Assembly: GCF_020700235.1 (NCBI RefSeq)
Contig: NZ_CP085307.1
Location: 62,001-126,000, forward strand
DNA: 64,000 nt
Reading direction: 5' to 3'
Source of the DNA: Haladaptatus pallidirubidus
GTDB lineage: Archaea > Halobacteriota > Halobacteria > Halobacteriales > Haladaptataceae
The position numbers and the translations under genes were made by a program. Shown one piece after another: positions 17,609 through 27,356 of this stretch. Position 1 is the first letter of the stretch. The number at the start of each line of letters is the position of its first letter. The notes under the pieces are model-generated. The model made no database searches and was not told the DNA's origin. It saw only the letters and a list, made by a program, of their open reading frames with translations.

Positions 17609-19204
17609 CTATTTGCGGATGACTTGGCCAGGACGCGCATCGGTAAGCTCGCCATCTTGGACGACAATTTCGCCGTTGACGATCACGTGGGGGATACCAG
17701 TCGGAAATCGACGTGGATGCTCGTAGGAGGCATCAGTGCCAACCGTTCGTGAATCGAAGAGGACTAAATCAGCATCGAGACTTGGACGGACGATTCCTTT
17801 GTCGTCAAGCCCCATTGCACGGGCCGGAAGGGAGGTCATCTTCCGAATGCCTTCCTCGAGCGTGAGCAGGTTCTCATCTCGGATGTATTGACCCAGAATC
17901 TTCGGATAGGTTCCGTAGACACGAGGATGGGGACGACCACCGAATAGCCCGTCGGTACCGATATTTACGCGTTCGTTGCATAGGATCTCTCGAACGTCGG
18001 TTTCCGTAAGTTGATGAAGCAGCATACTCACTTCGAGTTCCTCATCTACGAGGAGATCACAGACGACGGAAACCGGATCGGTGTCTCGTTCGGTAGCGAT
18101 TGTTGCGATACTCTTGCCCTCGACAGATTTGTTGGCCGATGATTGGACACTCGTCACCTCGATATTTTCCCAACCAGTGTACGCGCCTCTGTTTTCCCAT
18201 CCCTCAATACGCCACTCGTTGATGTCTCGGCGAATTCGGTCACGGCTTTCCTCATCGCGGAGATAGACAAGTGTTTGCTCGGGTCCGTCTGCTTGGACCC
18301 ATGGCGGTAACACATTTGCGAGTGTCGTACTACCGGCGGTGTAGGGATACTGTTCGACGGTGAAATCGACACCACGCTCACGAGCCGTCTCGATGACGGC
18401 TAACGCCTGATCGACTTTCCCTTGTTGTGGTGGCCCGGCGAGCTTGAAATGCGAGAGGTGCAATGGAATCCCAGCGTCAGCTCCAATGTCGATGAATTCG
18501 TCGAGTGCATTCCAGATTTGTTCGCGTTCATTTCGTATGTGTGCGACAAACGGACGGCCATAGTCGTGAAGGGCCGATGCAAGTTGTTTGACCTCTCCCG
18601 TATCAGCGTATCTCGCCGGAGGATATACGAGGCCAGTGGAGAGCCCAATCGCTCCATCGTCCAACGCTTCCGTAATGTGTTCGACCATCTGATTGAGATC
18701 GTCATCTGTCGGAGATGTGTCGCTGAATCCGAGTACGTTGAAACGAACTGTACTGTGACCAACGAGTGTGGCGACGTTTGGAGCGAGCTCTTGTTCGGCA
18801 ATCGCATCGAGATAGCTCGCGAGGCTATTCCACTCCCATTCGCCCTCGAGTCGTCCATTGATACCACTCAGATGTGTTTCCCAGGCATCCACTTCGTCTC
18901 GGTACAGGGGAGCCATCGAGAACCCGTCTTGGCCGAGGATTTCAGTGGTAATGCCTTGCCGAAGTTTCGGCTCGAGTGTTGGGTCGGAAAAGAGCTTGAG
19001 ATCGGAGTGAGTGTGTGTATCAACGAATCCAGGACAGGTGATGAGCCCGGATCCATCGAGAATTGTTCTCGCTGTAATTTGTGGAGATGGTGTGCGAAAA
19101 ATTTTATCGATTGTACCGTCTGTGATTGCGATCGAGCCACGGAACCAGGGCGCACCAGTTCCATCGATGATATGGGTGTCTTTGACTAACAAGTCGAAAG
19201 CCAT
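17609..19204 (-). CDS. N-acyl-D-amino-acid deacylase (D-aminoacylase family)
   Basis: 531 residues of the amidohydrolase superfamily. Metal-site segments are GFVDTHTHSDL (about 60-70), LVGHSTVR, FVAHIRNER and LHLSHFKLAGP, with NIGTDGLFGG late in the protein. It releases free D-amino acids from N-acyl forms in the cytoplasm. The loop where many family members have G-N-C-G reads GQDG here, so a Cys ligand of bacterial D-aminoacylases is replaced by Asp. The MFS transporter gene lies 83 bases upstream on the same strand, so the two may form an uptake-and-hydrolysis unit. Confidence 0.9.
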   Translation of the reverse strand: MAFDLLVKDTHIIDGTGAPWFRGSIAITDGTIDKIFRTPSPQITARTILDGSGLITCPGFVDTHTHSDLKLFSDPTLEPKLRQGITTEILGQDGFSMAPLYRDEVDAWETHLSGINGRLEGEWEWNSLASYLDAIAEQELAPNVATLVGHSTVRFNVLGFSDTSPTDDDLNQMVEHITEALDDGAIGLSTGLVYPPARYADTGEVKQLASALHDYGRPFVAHIRNEREQIWNALDEFIDIGADAGIPLHLSHFKLAGPPQQGKVDQALAVIETARERGVDFTVEQYPYTAGSTTLANVLPPWVQADGPEQTLVYLRDEESRDRIRRDINEWRIEGWENRGAYTGWENIEVTSVQSSANKSVEGKSIATIATERDTDPVSVVCDLLVDEELEVSMLLHQLTETDVREILCNERVNIGTDGLFGGRPHPRVYGTYPKILGQYIRDENLLTLEEGIRKMTSLPARAMGLDDKGIVRPSLDADLVLFDSRTVGTDASYEHPRRFPTGIPHVIVNGEIVVQDGELTDARPGQVIRK

Positions 19205-19287
19205 AGATAGACATTGATGATTGGCGTAAAAAGCATTCGTGAGGTAGCAAACAGTACAAACAGATAATCCACCCTAAGGAAATCACG

Positions 19288-20460
19288 CTATGGCACCGGT
19301 TTCCCCGGGAGTCGATCCGTCACATAGAGTCCAGCGAGAACGACTATCGCAGCGCCAACGAGCAGGGCGAGTCCGAGGAAAACGACGTCAAATCGATAGC
19401 CAGCCTCCGTGAGCAGGCCGACGACGGCAGTACCGTTTGCTTCGATTAACAGGGAGAGGCCCGTGAATGCTGCGTAAACGACGCCGCGACTTTCATCTGG
19501 AAGCGAATTGAGGAAGTATGTATCCAAGGCAGGAAAGAGGCTGTGAATCGAGTATCCAATGCAAACGGAAATTACGATCAAGCCAGCCAGGCCACTGATA
19601 GAAATGAGTGCAACGACCGAACCTACGAATCCAGTTAATATCGCCAAAATATACGGGACAATCGGCAGTCGATCAGCGAGCCGCCCCCCAAACCAGAACG
19701 CGGGTAATCCGGCAGCGAACACGACGGTGAGTAGAAGGTTTGCCGTTGTTATCGGGAGCCCCTTTACGACATTCAAATAAACAACATAAAAATTGAATAA
19801 TCCTTGCCACATGAACCCGGCAACGCCGACCATCAGGAGGCCGGTCGCAATAAGTCGCCAATGAGATCGCACAGCTGCGAGAAAGGCGTGGTCTGGAGTA
19901 GCGTCATCCGCAATGGAAGACCTGCGAATGACCGTTGCCAGTAGGATGCTGATCATGATCGCAGACACTGCCAGAGCAACGAATACTATCCGCCACGAGG
20001 CAACGAGTAGAATACCAACTACGAGGGTGGGTGCAAGAACTGCGGACAGTTGGGCAGCTGCACCGTGAATGCCGACGGTACGTCCAACCGCATTCGGATA
20101 TAATTCCGCGATCAGCGGAACCGCAGCGACGTAATAAGCTCCGCTAGCCATCCCGAGCAAAAACGTCCCAACTTGAAGTGTCGGTATTGAATGTGCGAGC
20201 GCGATGAGTGCTGATGCTCCAGCAAGTATGATTCCCGTTCCGAGAACTGCTTGACGCCGTGGAATGTGGGTAAGAACGTACCCCATCGGAATTCGTGGGA
20301 CCGCAGTTCCAAGCCACACCAACGAAATTAGAATGCCGATGGTTGCTCGATTAGTCCCAAACGCAACAGTTAATGGGTCAAATAATGGTGCGAAGATAGT
20401 TCGCCCGAAATTCATCAAGAAAGCCAACCCACATAGCGTTCCGAACAGGCGTTTCCTCAC
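19288..20460 (-). CDS. MFS transporter
   Basis: 390 residues with 12 hydrophobic segments. The loop between helices 2 and 3 reads PRIPMGYVLTHIPRRQAVLG, a variant of the MFS motif G-x-x-x-D-R-x-G-R-R. A second copy of the motif, WFGGRLADRLPIVPY, follows helix 8. Substrates of MFS proteins vary. Location just upstream of the D-aminoacylase on the same strand suggests uptake of N-acyl-D-amino acids or related compounds. This is an inference from context. Confidence 0.9.
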   Translation of the reverse strand: MRKRLFGTLCGLAFLMNFGRTIFAPLFDPLTVAFGTNRATIGILISLVWLGTAVPRIPMGYVLTHIPRRQAVLGTGIILAGASALIALAHSIPTLQVGTFLLGMASGAYYVAAVPLIAELYPNAVGRTVGIHGAAAQLSAVLAPTLVVGILLVASWRIVFVALAVSAIMISILLATVIRRSSIADDATPDHAFLAAVRSHWRLIATGLLMVGVAGFMWQGLFNFYVVYLNVVKGLPITTANLLLTVVFAAGLPAFWFGGRLADRLPIVPYILAILTGFVGSVVALISISGLAGLIVISVCIGYSIHSLFPALDTYFLNSLPDESRGVVYAAFTGLSLLIEANGTAVVGLLTEAGYRFDVVFLGLALLVGAAIVVLAGLYVTDRLPGKPVP

Positions 20461-20854
20461 TACCCTTCTCTACTAAGCCGGGCAACTCAACCGTTCCGGA
20501 AACGGCAGCTGAGGAACGACTTTTGTGCCAACATCTTAGAATTATTTCACTATTACCGTCGACTGGAGAAGTTGACTTAGATAGTCGGTGATGTCATGGG
20601 CGCAGAAATCGAGCTGACCGTTGAAATCGACTATCAGGACGACAAAGACAAGCAGAACCTCTACCGCGTCAGTTTGTATCAGCCGCTAAGGATCCCAAGG
20701 AGTCGACTGATTCAAAATGGCCCGCCACCGGTGCCACCGGAAGATATTATCCCGCTTGACCACCGAGGACCTATATGCAGTGGTGTGACCAGCCAACGAG
20801 ATCATCAGGGAGCGAGGGTAGAGCCCGGAATCGAAGCCCGAAGGGGAAAGTAGC
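20461..20854. other. Intergenic region, no certain gene
   Basis: An open frame from 20596 starts with GAEIELTVEIDYQDDKDKQN, which looks like real acidic coding sequence, but after about 30 residues it turns into Pro- and Arg-rich shadow sequence. It may be a gene fragment. Nothing else is recognised. Confidence 0.35.
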
Positions 20855-21508
20855 GTGACCGGCGACCGCCTCCCGGCCGAACACCTCTCGCCGCTCGCCA
20901 CGCTCGTCGACGAGGTACTCGCGGGCGTCGGCTACGAGGTAGCGGCCGCCACCGACGCCATCGACGACGCTGTCCCCGGCTACGGCGGTCTATTCGACCC
21001 CGCGACCACCCCAGACGAGTTGCGTCGCGCGCTCGAAAGTCTGCTAGCGTCGGGACTCACCCGGCCACCCGTCTCCGAGCCGAAAAGCGACACATTCGTC
21101 CTCTACGTCGACGGCAGTTCACGCGGCAACCCTGGCCCCGCAGGTGCGGGCGCTGTCATCATGGACGCTGCGAAGGACCAACTTGTCCGTCTCGGCCGAC
21201 CCGTTGGTTCCAGGACGGGAAACAACACCGCCGAGTACGTTGCCCTCCAGCTTGGGCTCTCCGAACTGTTCGCTCGCTACGAGCCACGCAGGCTGGAAGT
21301 GCGCATCGATTCGATGACGGTTATCCGAGACGTCTGGGGTGGCGATGACCCGACGGAACCGGGCGTCGAGACATACAGTGAAGCCGTCACAGCGGCACTG
21401 TCGAGCATCTCGGAACACCAATACACGCATCTGGCCGACAGCGACCCAAACCCCGCCGACGCACTGGCGACAGTAGGAGCCGATATCGCGGCCTTTGGAC
21501 CTGGATAG
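20855..21508 (+). CDS. rnhA: Ribonuclease HI family protein
   Basis: 217 residues from a GTG start (VTGDRLPAEHLSPLATLVDE). The first 70 residues are a family-specific N-terminal extension. The RNase H fold covers about 77-205. The catalytic acidic residues are visible: Asp in LYVDGSSRGNPGPAG, Glu in NNTAEYVALQ, Asp in VRIDSMTVIRD, and the last Asp in SDPNPADALA. It cleaves RNA in RNA-DNA hybrids. The length and extension match the haloarchaeal HI-type enzymes. The gene stands alone and has higher G/C than its left flank. Confidence 0.9.
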   Translation: MTGDRLPAEHLSPLATLVDEVLAGVGYEVAAATDAIDDAVPGYGGLFDPATTPDELRRALESLLASGLTRPPVSEPKSDTFVLYVDGSSRGNPGPAGAGAVIMDAAKDQLVRLGRPVGSRTGNNTAEYVALQLGLSELFARYEPRRLEVRIDSMTVIRDVWGGDDPTEPGVETYSEAVTAALSSISEHQYTHLADSDPNPADALATVGADIAAFGPG

Positions 21509-21537
21509 TAGAATTACGCCGCTGAATTTGAAACCCT

Positions 21538-21557
21538 GGCTCCGTTGAAATCCTCAG
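21538..21557 (+). repeat. IS-end-like sequence (GGCTCCGTTGAAATCCT)
   Basis: GGCTCCGTTGAAATCCTCAG nearly equals the minus-strand sequence at 3073-3095. The 300 bases that follow hold no supported gene, so this may be the edge of a dead insertion sequence or MITE. Confidence 0.35.
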
Positions 21558-21869
21558 AATCTAATAGAAACCACGTATTGACTATACTCTCTGTATTCAG
21601 CATACCACTTCTCAGACGTTCGACGCTCACTGTGAAGTATATCGAACTGGCGTGTCTCACGGTCATAGGAGACGCTACCGAGCAAAACGTCAAAGATAGT
21701 CGCCAGTCAGACAGAAATGGAAGTAAGAGAGCTGGTATAAGCTACTAACCAAAACTGGCTCAAAGCCCGAAGCACGGATGATAGAATAAATTTATACAGA
21801 AAGCAGTCACCCGCGAAAATCCTCCACGTATCTGTTTCTTATCGCGTGAACTGCTTAAACGAGAATCGG

Positions 21870-22236
21870 TCAGTGACCGTCGCACTCCTCGACGTGGATT
21901 AATCCACCGCACGTGTTACAGCTATACTGTTCTGGGTTGCGGGCGGTCTTCGAGCGTCCATAGCGGGCAATCTGGCCACCACAGTCTTCACAAACGAGCT
22001 ACCACTTCGGCGCGGCGAAACGTTCGCAGTGCCGCGAGGTATTGAGCATGTCCATCTATCGGATGAACGTCACCCTGTTGTCATCTTCGCCATACTCGTG
22101 ATACTGCCAGGCGTGGATCAACTCGTGGCGCACTGTCGAACTGAATTGCTCCCAACCGTGCGAGTCGTAGGACGCTTATGTGAGCGCAATTGTGATCCTG
22201 TCCGTTGTAGGGTCGTATTTCGTATCATACTAATTT
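21870..22236 (-). pseudogene. SprT-like zinc metalloprotease-domain protein, decayed
   Basis: The frame reads YDTKYDPTTDRITIALT, TAA, ASYDSHGWEQFSSTVRHELI, HAWQYHEYGEDDNRVTFIR, TAG, MDMLNTSRHCERFAAPKW, TAG, LVCEDCGGQIARYGR and a final C-N-T-C-G-G to TGA at 21870. H-E-L-I-H is the SprT metalloprotease motif, and the C-terminal two Cys pairs form the zinc ribbon seen in SprT-like proteins. The two TAG codons stand where Trp is expected, so G-to-A changes explain them. The N-terminal part is missing. The gene is inactive. Confidence 0.78.
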
Positions 22237-22278
22237 TTTGCTCACGATGAGATCTTGGAAGTATTAAATACTATCACT

Positions 22279-24471
22279 TCAACGACCGATCTCGATTTGA
22301 TCGCGATACACGTCAACGAGTCGCTCTGTGAGGTTCGATCGGTCAGCCAGCGCATATCCCCTCTGTCCGAACATTTCCCGGAGGGTTCCTTCATCTATTT
22401 CGTTGCCGATTCCAATGCCAATGACAACGACGTTATGATGACGACGGGCCTCTCGAACCTGTTCTTTTGCGTCCGCCACCGCCTCTTCTCGATTCGGCGT
22501 CGTTCCGTTGAGCGGAATATTCGGTTTCCCATCTGTAATTACAATGAGTATCCGCTCCCGGCTGTTCTTGAGAAGATCACGGACGTCCTCAATTCCCGAG
22601 GCAGTCGGTGTATCATCCATTTCGCTAATAGCATTCAAGTGACGCCACTGAAACGCCTCGTTTGGGGCCGTTACAAGCGGTGTTTTAATCCGGTTCCCGT
22701 TTTCTCTATCGGTTCCGAATCCACTGGCAACAATATTATCGCCGACTACGGAGGTGGCTCTGAAGAGCGCGCCCAGGGCGACTTTCGCCTCGAAAATATC
22801 CATACTCCTGCTCAAGTCGATCGCGACGCCGATTGTTCGATCGCTGACGTTGGATTGCTGCCGGTGACGATACACATCCTGTTGGTACGGTGCACCAGCA
22901 CGCTGTCGTACGGCCGCTCGAACGTCGAGACGCTCGCCACGCCAACCCCTTCGCTCGACGGTGCGTGTCCCAAACACGGAGAACGCCTTCTCTATCTCAT
23001 GGGGAAGTCCTCGTTTGTCAAGTTCTATCCTGACGTCTGATGCATTGCATTGCGTCGACGCTCGCGCGTCGCGGGCTGTCCTTCGCACTGTGATATCGTT
23101 CTCTGCGGGTCGTTCCGTTCGTTGCAGCTCACGCCCCTGATATCCGGTGTTCACGTCCGGCTGTCTATACAAACAGTGATTACATCGGTACCAGTCGGCA
23201 GCCGTTCCCTCGGTAGCCAAGTCCGTCATTGTATCCACGGTCGCTGTAATCTCTTTCTCTGCGTCGCCCGACTCAAGTTTGCTTCTGTCTGCATGAGGGG
23301 AGTCCACTTTAGAGAGGTTGGAGTGGTTCAGCGTCTCGAGGGCCTCTGGCGAAACCGCGCGGAGCGCGTCGACATCAATACGTTCCGGTCGAACCGTTTC
23401 GGGGTCGACGTTATGCGGTAAGGTTCCATCGGCAGTCAAGAAACCCTCCGCAGAGTGTCCCGCCGCGGCGAGTCGACGATATAGCGCGGCTGCAGTCGCA
23501 TTGCGTTGTTCCTCCTCGCTGGCACGACTGATTGGACCAGGGATTAACGTACTGAGTAGCCAGCGCCACGCCCCGAGCACGCCGGACTTTTTCGCTACCC
23601 ACCTTAGGAGAGCGAATACTCGGAGTCGGCCAATTATCCGATGTATCGCGCTAAGAACGCCGCTGGCGAATAGGACGCTAACGGCGACAAGAGTTGAGGA
23701 GACATCTCTTAGCGCATCACCCAGAACTGCACGCGCAGTTATCGGTTCGGTTGCGCTATGAGTGACATTACGAACATCGGGAGTGAAGTCAGCGGGAAAT
23801 GTTGCATCCTTCGCGTACTCGTCAGCAAACCTCGGGACGGCGACCCGTGACAGAAGCGCATCGGTCACGTGACGCGCTCGCTCTCGTCGTCGCATCGCGT
23901 CGTGTTCGCTTCTAGCTTCTACAAGGTGGTGGCGGGTTTGACCGAGGAACGCACGATCGTCGCCATTTATTGCCGCGATTCCTTTTACGTGCCCAGCCAA
24001 GGCGAGTTGATAGACACCCTCAACCAGCGCCGCTTCTCGGGGAAGCGTATCTAACGGCGGATGTCGGTCGTCATCGGCCATGATAATGTCGGCTTTGAAC
24101 GCGACGGTTTGTCGCAATCCCTTGAACTCATTTGTCCGCTGCTCGTCAACGTATACATCCTCGACTAAACTCCGCACGACACCGGCCACGTGCGGAGCTG
24201 CCGGATAGTCGCGCACGAACTTCTTGAACTCGGAACGGGCTCCGAGACGTATACGCCAAGCCTGGTGACTGAGCGCGTCGACGACGAACCGTAGTTCGTC
24301 AGCCTCGCATAGTTCCACGTCAGCGTCGATTTCAGTCGAAACGGCAACCGTGTCCTCATCGACGACGAACGAGCGGTCGGCGAACACCACGTCTAGGCTT
24401 TTGCCATCGGTGTGGACGCTTGAGAGCGTTTGGAGAAGATTTCGGAGCACGTCGTTTTCCTGTAACACCAT
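22279..24471 (-). CDS. VWA domain protein, partner of the MoxR-type ATPase
   Basis: 730 residues. The C-terminal 190 residues are a von Willebrand A domain with a complete MIDAS: VAIDLSRSMDIFEAK (D-x-S-x-S), the TPTASG Thr, and IVITDGKPN. The N-terminal 220 residues are acidic and unassigned. The middle contains two hydrophobic stretches (VAVSVLFASGVLSAIHRII; FALLRWVAKKSGVLGAWRWL) that could touch the membrane. A lone Cys pair (WYRCNHCLYR) precedes the VWA domain. It starts 33 bases after the AAA+ gene. MoxR/VWA pairs act as metal-insertion or protein-assembly chaperones. The client here is unknown, since no third gene of such a system adjoins it. Confidence 0.82.
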   Translation of the reverse strand: MVLQENDVLRNLLQTLSSVHTDGKSLDVVFADRSFVVDEDTVAVSTEIDADVELCEADELRFVVDALSHQAWRIRLGARSEFKKFVRDYPAAPHVAGVVRSLVEDVYVDEQRTNEFKGLRQTVAFKADIIMADDDRHPPLDTLPREAALVEGVYQLALAGHVKGIAAINGDDRAFLGQTRHHLVEARSEHDAMRRRERARHVTDALLSRVAVPRFADEYAKDATFPADFTPDVRNVTHSATEPITARAVLGDALRDVSSTLVAVSVLFASGVLSAIHRIIGRLRVFALLRWVAKKSGVLGAWRWLLSTLIPGPISRASEEEQRNATAAALYRRLAAAGHSAEGFLTADGTLPHNVDPETVRPERIDVDALRAVSPEALETLNHSNLSKVDSPHADRSKLESGDAEKEITATVDTMTDLATEGTAADWYRCNHCLYRQPDVNTGYQGRELQRTERPAENDITVRRTARDARASTQCNASDVRIELDKRGLPHEIEKAFSVFGTRTVERRGWRGERLDVRAAVRQRAGAPYQQDVYRHRQQSNVSDRTIGVAIDLSRSMDIFEAKVALGALFRATSVVGDNIVASGFGTDRENGNRIKTPLVTAPNEAFQWRHLNAISEMDDTPTASGIEDVRDLLKNSRERILIVITDGKPNIPLNGTTPNREEAVADAKEQVREARRHHNVVVIGIGIGNEIDEGTLREMFGQRGYALADRSNLTERLVDVYRDQIEIGR

Positions 24472-24504
24472 TGTAATTGCCTCGAGTTCGTGTCTGAACG
24501 GGAG

Positions 24505-25515
24505 TTACGCGTACCCGCTCCCCTTCACAATTCTTTGTTCGTCGGCGAGCCAGGATTCGACTGCATCTTTTCCGACGGGTATTCCGGAGAGTCGGTCCTT
24601 CACTATTTGCATGGCCTGTTCCTGTGCGGCACGCTTCTTGTCGTAAAACGGGCGGAGAACGGCGTCACGTGCTGCTTCGACCGCTGGATCGTCAAGACCC
24701 GCGTCGTGATACGCGTAGGCGGAGCGCGCCCAAGAGAGAACCATCGCCGTGGGAACGCCAGCGTTTATCGCCGCCCTGTTTTCGTCATGGGCTTGCATGC
24801 GGATATCATTCGCCGTTTTGACGATCTCGAGAGCTAACGGCAACGATATGGGGGTCTGATCAGAGACCAGACGTGCCTCTTTCTCAACATCGATCAGCCC
24901 GAGATAGGTGACCGAAAACTTGTTACCAAACCGCCGTCGCTCGGCCTTGTCGAGACGCTCTGTGACGTATTCTGGCCCTTCGTTGGCCGTCGCGATCACG
25001 ATTAGGTTCTGCGGGTCTCCTTGAACGATTTCTCCGCCTCGACCATCGAGTTCCACGCATCCCCGGTCATCGAGGGCGCTGAATAGAACACCTTTGGCTT
25101 CGGGCCGGATTCGATTCACTTCGTCAAGCAGGAGAACAACCAGTCCCTCTCGGCTCGCGAGCAACGCTTTGGTGAGCGGTCCGTCGTTCCACACCGTTTG
25201 ATCATTGACGAGAGCTGGTGAACCGAGCAAATCGCTTTCATGAAGGCTGTATTTCCCCTGAATCGTAATGAGTGGGGCGTCTAAGCGAGAGGCCAAGTAG
25301 CGTGCGCAGTGTGTCTTACCACATCCCGTCGGTCCACCGAGCAAGAATCGGGGAAGTTTCCCGGTTATCTTTCGCATGCGGATATCCGCCTGCATGCGGT
25401 CGAGTTCGTCGTCGTTCTGGATGTACCTCGGAACGTCCGTCTGGTAGTACTCCTCGAAATCGTATTCTCTGTTCACAGGCATCCCCGTGATAACGTTGCG
25501 TTGCTCGTCTACCAT
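24505..25515 (-). CDS. AAA+ ATPase, MoxR/CbbQ type
   Basis: About 336 residues from ATG 25515 (MVDEQRNVITGMPVNREYDF). A TTG 23 codons earlier is an alternative. Walker A is GGPTGCGKT (about 60-68), Walker B is VVLLLDEVNRI, sensor 1 is LIVIATANEG, and the arginine-rich AERRRFGNKF follows. H-E-S-D-L-L-G-S in the pore region is typical of the MoxR/CbbQ group. The enzyme uses ATP to remodel partner proteins, usually with a VWA protein, and one is encoded 33 bases downstream. The two surely form one operon and one complex. Confidence 0.9.
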   Translation of the reverse strand: MVDEQRNVITGMPVNREYDFEEYYQTDVPRYIQNDDELDRMQADIRMRKITGKLPRFLLGGPTGCGKTHCARYLASRLDAPLITIQGKYSLHESDLLGSPALVNDQTVWNDGPLTKALLASREGLVVLLLDEVNRIRPEAKGVLFSALDDRGCVELDGRGGEIVQGDPQNLIVIATANEGPEYVTERLDKAERRRFGNKFSVTYLGLIDVEKEARLVSDQTPISLPLALEIVKTANDIRMQAHDENRAAINAGVPTAMVLSWARSAYAYHDAGLDDPAVEAARDAVLRPFYDKKRAAQEQAMQIVKDRLSGIPVGKDAVESWLADEQRIVKGSGYA

Positions 25516-25844
25516 CTCTGTTAATACCGATTTCCTCTTGGCGACATTGATTCCATACGATCGTAATTTGACACGGTGGTTCAATTGAATCGGTCTAATT
25601 TAAATATTGTCTATCTTCCCCGGGTCGCAGTCCCAGCTTGGAAAACATACGTCTCAGCCACCTATGAGCCGAATCAGCGCGGAATTCGACGATCTAATTC
25701 TCCAGTGCTACGGCTCGAGCCCCTCAAATCAGACCTTGTCACGTGGCGAACGTCGTGACTCCATTTGTACCACCAACCTGTTACCGAGCATGCTTCGATG
25801 ACGTTAACAAGTCTACGGGAATCGATGAATAACGCCGTCGTCAG

Positions 25845-27356
25845 TTAGTGATCTGCCTCGTGTGGATTGCGTTCAGTTCCATACGATTCAGCATGATCTG
25901 TATATTCAATGAATCGCGGTGCGTCCGGATCGAATGGGCGTTCTAACGATGAGAACGCGTTGTCTTTATCCCAACTCTGTAACCTTCCGATTGCACTCCG
26001 ATTGTAGAGATCCTCGTATTCGAGATCGGGCTCAGTCACGTTCCACGCCGTTAATCCGGTTTCAGTTCGGATGATGACGCTAGAGTACTCATCGGGGCTT
26101 CCAACGGAACCAACGGTAAGATCCGCACAGTAGCCAGTGAAGTCGGCACATTCGTCGCACCCCTTGAGTGCGGCATCGTGGAAATTTTTGATCGACTCCG
26201 AGAATACCAATTCCCCGCCGTGGTCGTAAACCCGTAGTTCCCCGTCGAGAACGTCGAGTTTGCCGATCTCCTCGGGTTGGATATCTCGTTTCTCTGCGAG
26301 TTGTTCCCCAATGAGCTTCTCGTAGTTGAAATTTTTCGTGCACATTAGCGCAATCGTGTAATCGATCGCACGTACTCCCTCCTCGTGAGACTGATAGTCC
26401 CACGCGAAATCCTGGAGCGCACGAATCCCTTCGATTTCACACGGCGTCCCAACGAGCGCGAGAGAAAGATCCTCTGGGTCCTTGTCCGGAAGCTGATCCT
26501 TCCATTGATCGATGTCTAAATTCCCGATCGCCATCGTCTGATTGTAGAAACTCCCTGCGTTCTCTATTAGTTCCTCACGGCTCGTTGCGAGGAAACTCTC
26601 GGCCTTCCAAGGTTCCTCGTCAGATTCAGTAGCGATGAGCGCACCGTCGATTTCACCCGCTTCGAGGAGGTGAATGAGGATGGACGTAACCACCCCACCA
26701 TCTTGAGAATGCTCGCGCCAGTCGTCCGTGACCTTTGCGGAAAATTCCGTAATCGGATCCCCGGCACCCGATACGTTATCGTCTCCGCCGGTGATCTTCC
26801 ACTGCCGTTCGTACCGAAGACCACCGCGGGGGCAAAAGTCCCAACAGAGCGAACACCCAGTACACATCTTCACCAATTTCGGTAAGTCATCGTCACCGAT
26901 GCCGATAGAATCGGACGGACACGCGGCAACACACGTGCCACATTGGATACACCGATCTTCCTGAATGACTGCTTCATCCAACTCCATGAACCACGTTTTA
27001 TCGTCCGGGGTATCGATGTCATTCATCTCACTCCGAATTGAGTATCCAGGCGTGTCCAGTTCGATGCCCTCCGGTATGCCAGGTTTGGCCGTGGGATTCT
27101 CATCAGGGTCATCTACATTTTGACTCTTCTCAGTCGTGGGGTCAGTGAACTGGATGTCACCGAGATTCCCGTCGTTATCGACGTTGCTAGGTTTGCTGCC
27201 GCCATCGGAGCGGAGTTCGGACAGATCCTCATCCATTTCGTTTCGCTTGGCACTACTCGGTGAGTCCGAAGTTGTTGTACACGTACACTGTCCGTCCTTG
27301 CAGCATTCATCCATCGATGAAGATGCGTTTGAGGCGTGCGGTCGCCGCTCAGTCAT
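25845..27356 (-). CDS. Coenzyme F420 dehydrogenase beta-subunit-like (FrhB) iron-sulfur protein
   Basis: About 503 residues from ATG 27356, which overlaps the end of the reductase gene by 8 bases. The first 110 residues are polar, with a Cys-rich start (MDECCKDGQCTCTTT). Then come two 4Fe-4S motifs: RCIQCGTCVAACPSDSIGIG and MCTGCSLCWDFCPRGG. The rest is FrhB N and C domains (ALVGTPCEIEGIRALQD; CDECADFTGYCADLTVGSVG), which bind FAD and oxidise or reduce F420. The layout of ferredoxin plus FrhB next to a siroheme reductase matches the N-terminal half of F420-dependent sulfite reductase (Fsr). I infer that it feeds electrons from F420H2 to its neighbour. Confidence 0.85.
   Translation of the reverse strand: MTERRPHASNASSSMDECCKDGQCTCTTTSDSPSSAKRNEMDEDLSELRSDGGSKPSNVDNDGNLGDIQFTDPTTEKSQNVDDPDENPTAKPGIPEGIELDTPGYSIRSEMNDIDTPDDKTWFMELDEAVIQEDRCIQCGTCVAACPSDSIGIGDDDLPKLVKMCTGCSLCWDFCPRGGLRYERQWKITGGDDNVSGAGDPITEFSAKVTDDWREHSQDGGVVTSILIHLLEAGEIDGALIATESDEEPWKAESFLATSREELIENAGSFYNQTMAIGNLDIDQWKDQLPDKDPEDLSLALVGTPCEIEGIRALQDFAWDYQSHEEGVRAIDYTIALMCTKNFNYEKLIGEQLAEKRDIQPEEIGKLDVLDGELRVYDHGGELVFSESIKNFHDAALKGCDECADFTGYCADLTVGSVGSPDEYSSVIIRTETGLTAWNVTEPDLEYEDLYNRSAIGRLQSWDKDNAFSSLERPFDPDAPRFIEYTDHAESYGTERNPHEADH

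Noticed and set aside
26051-26403. Arg-rich minus-strand frames inside the FrhB-like gene
   Set aside because: They are shadows of the real frame, with typical Arg/Ser/Thr bias and no homology.
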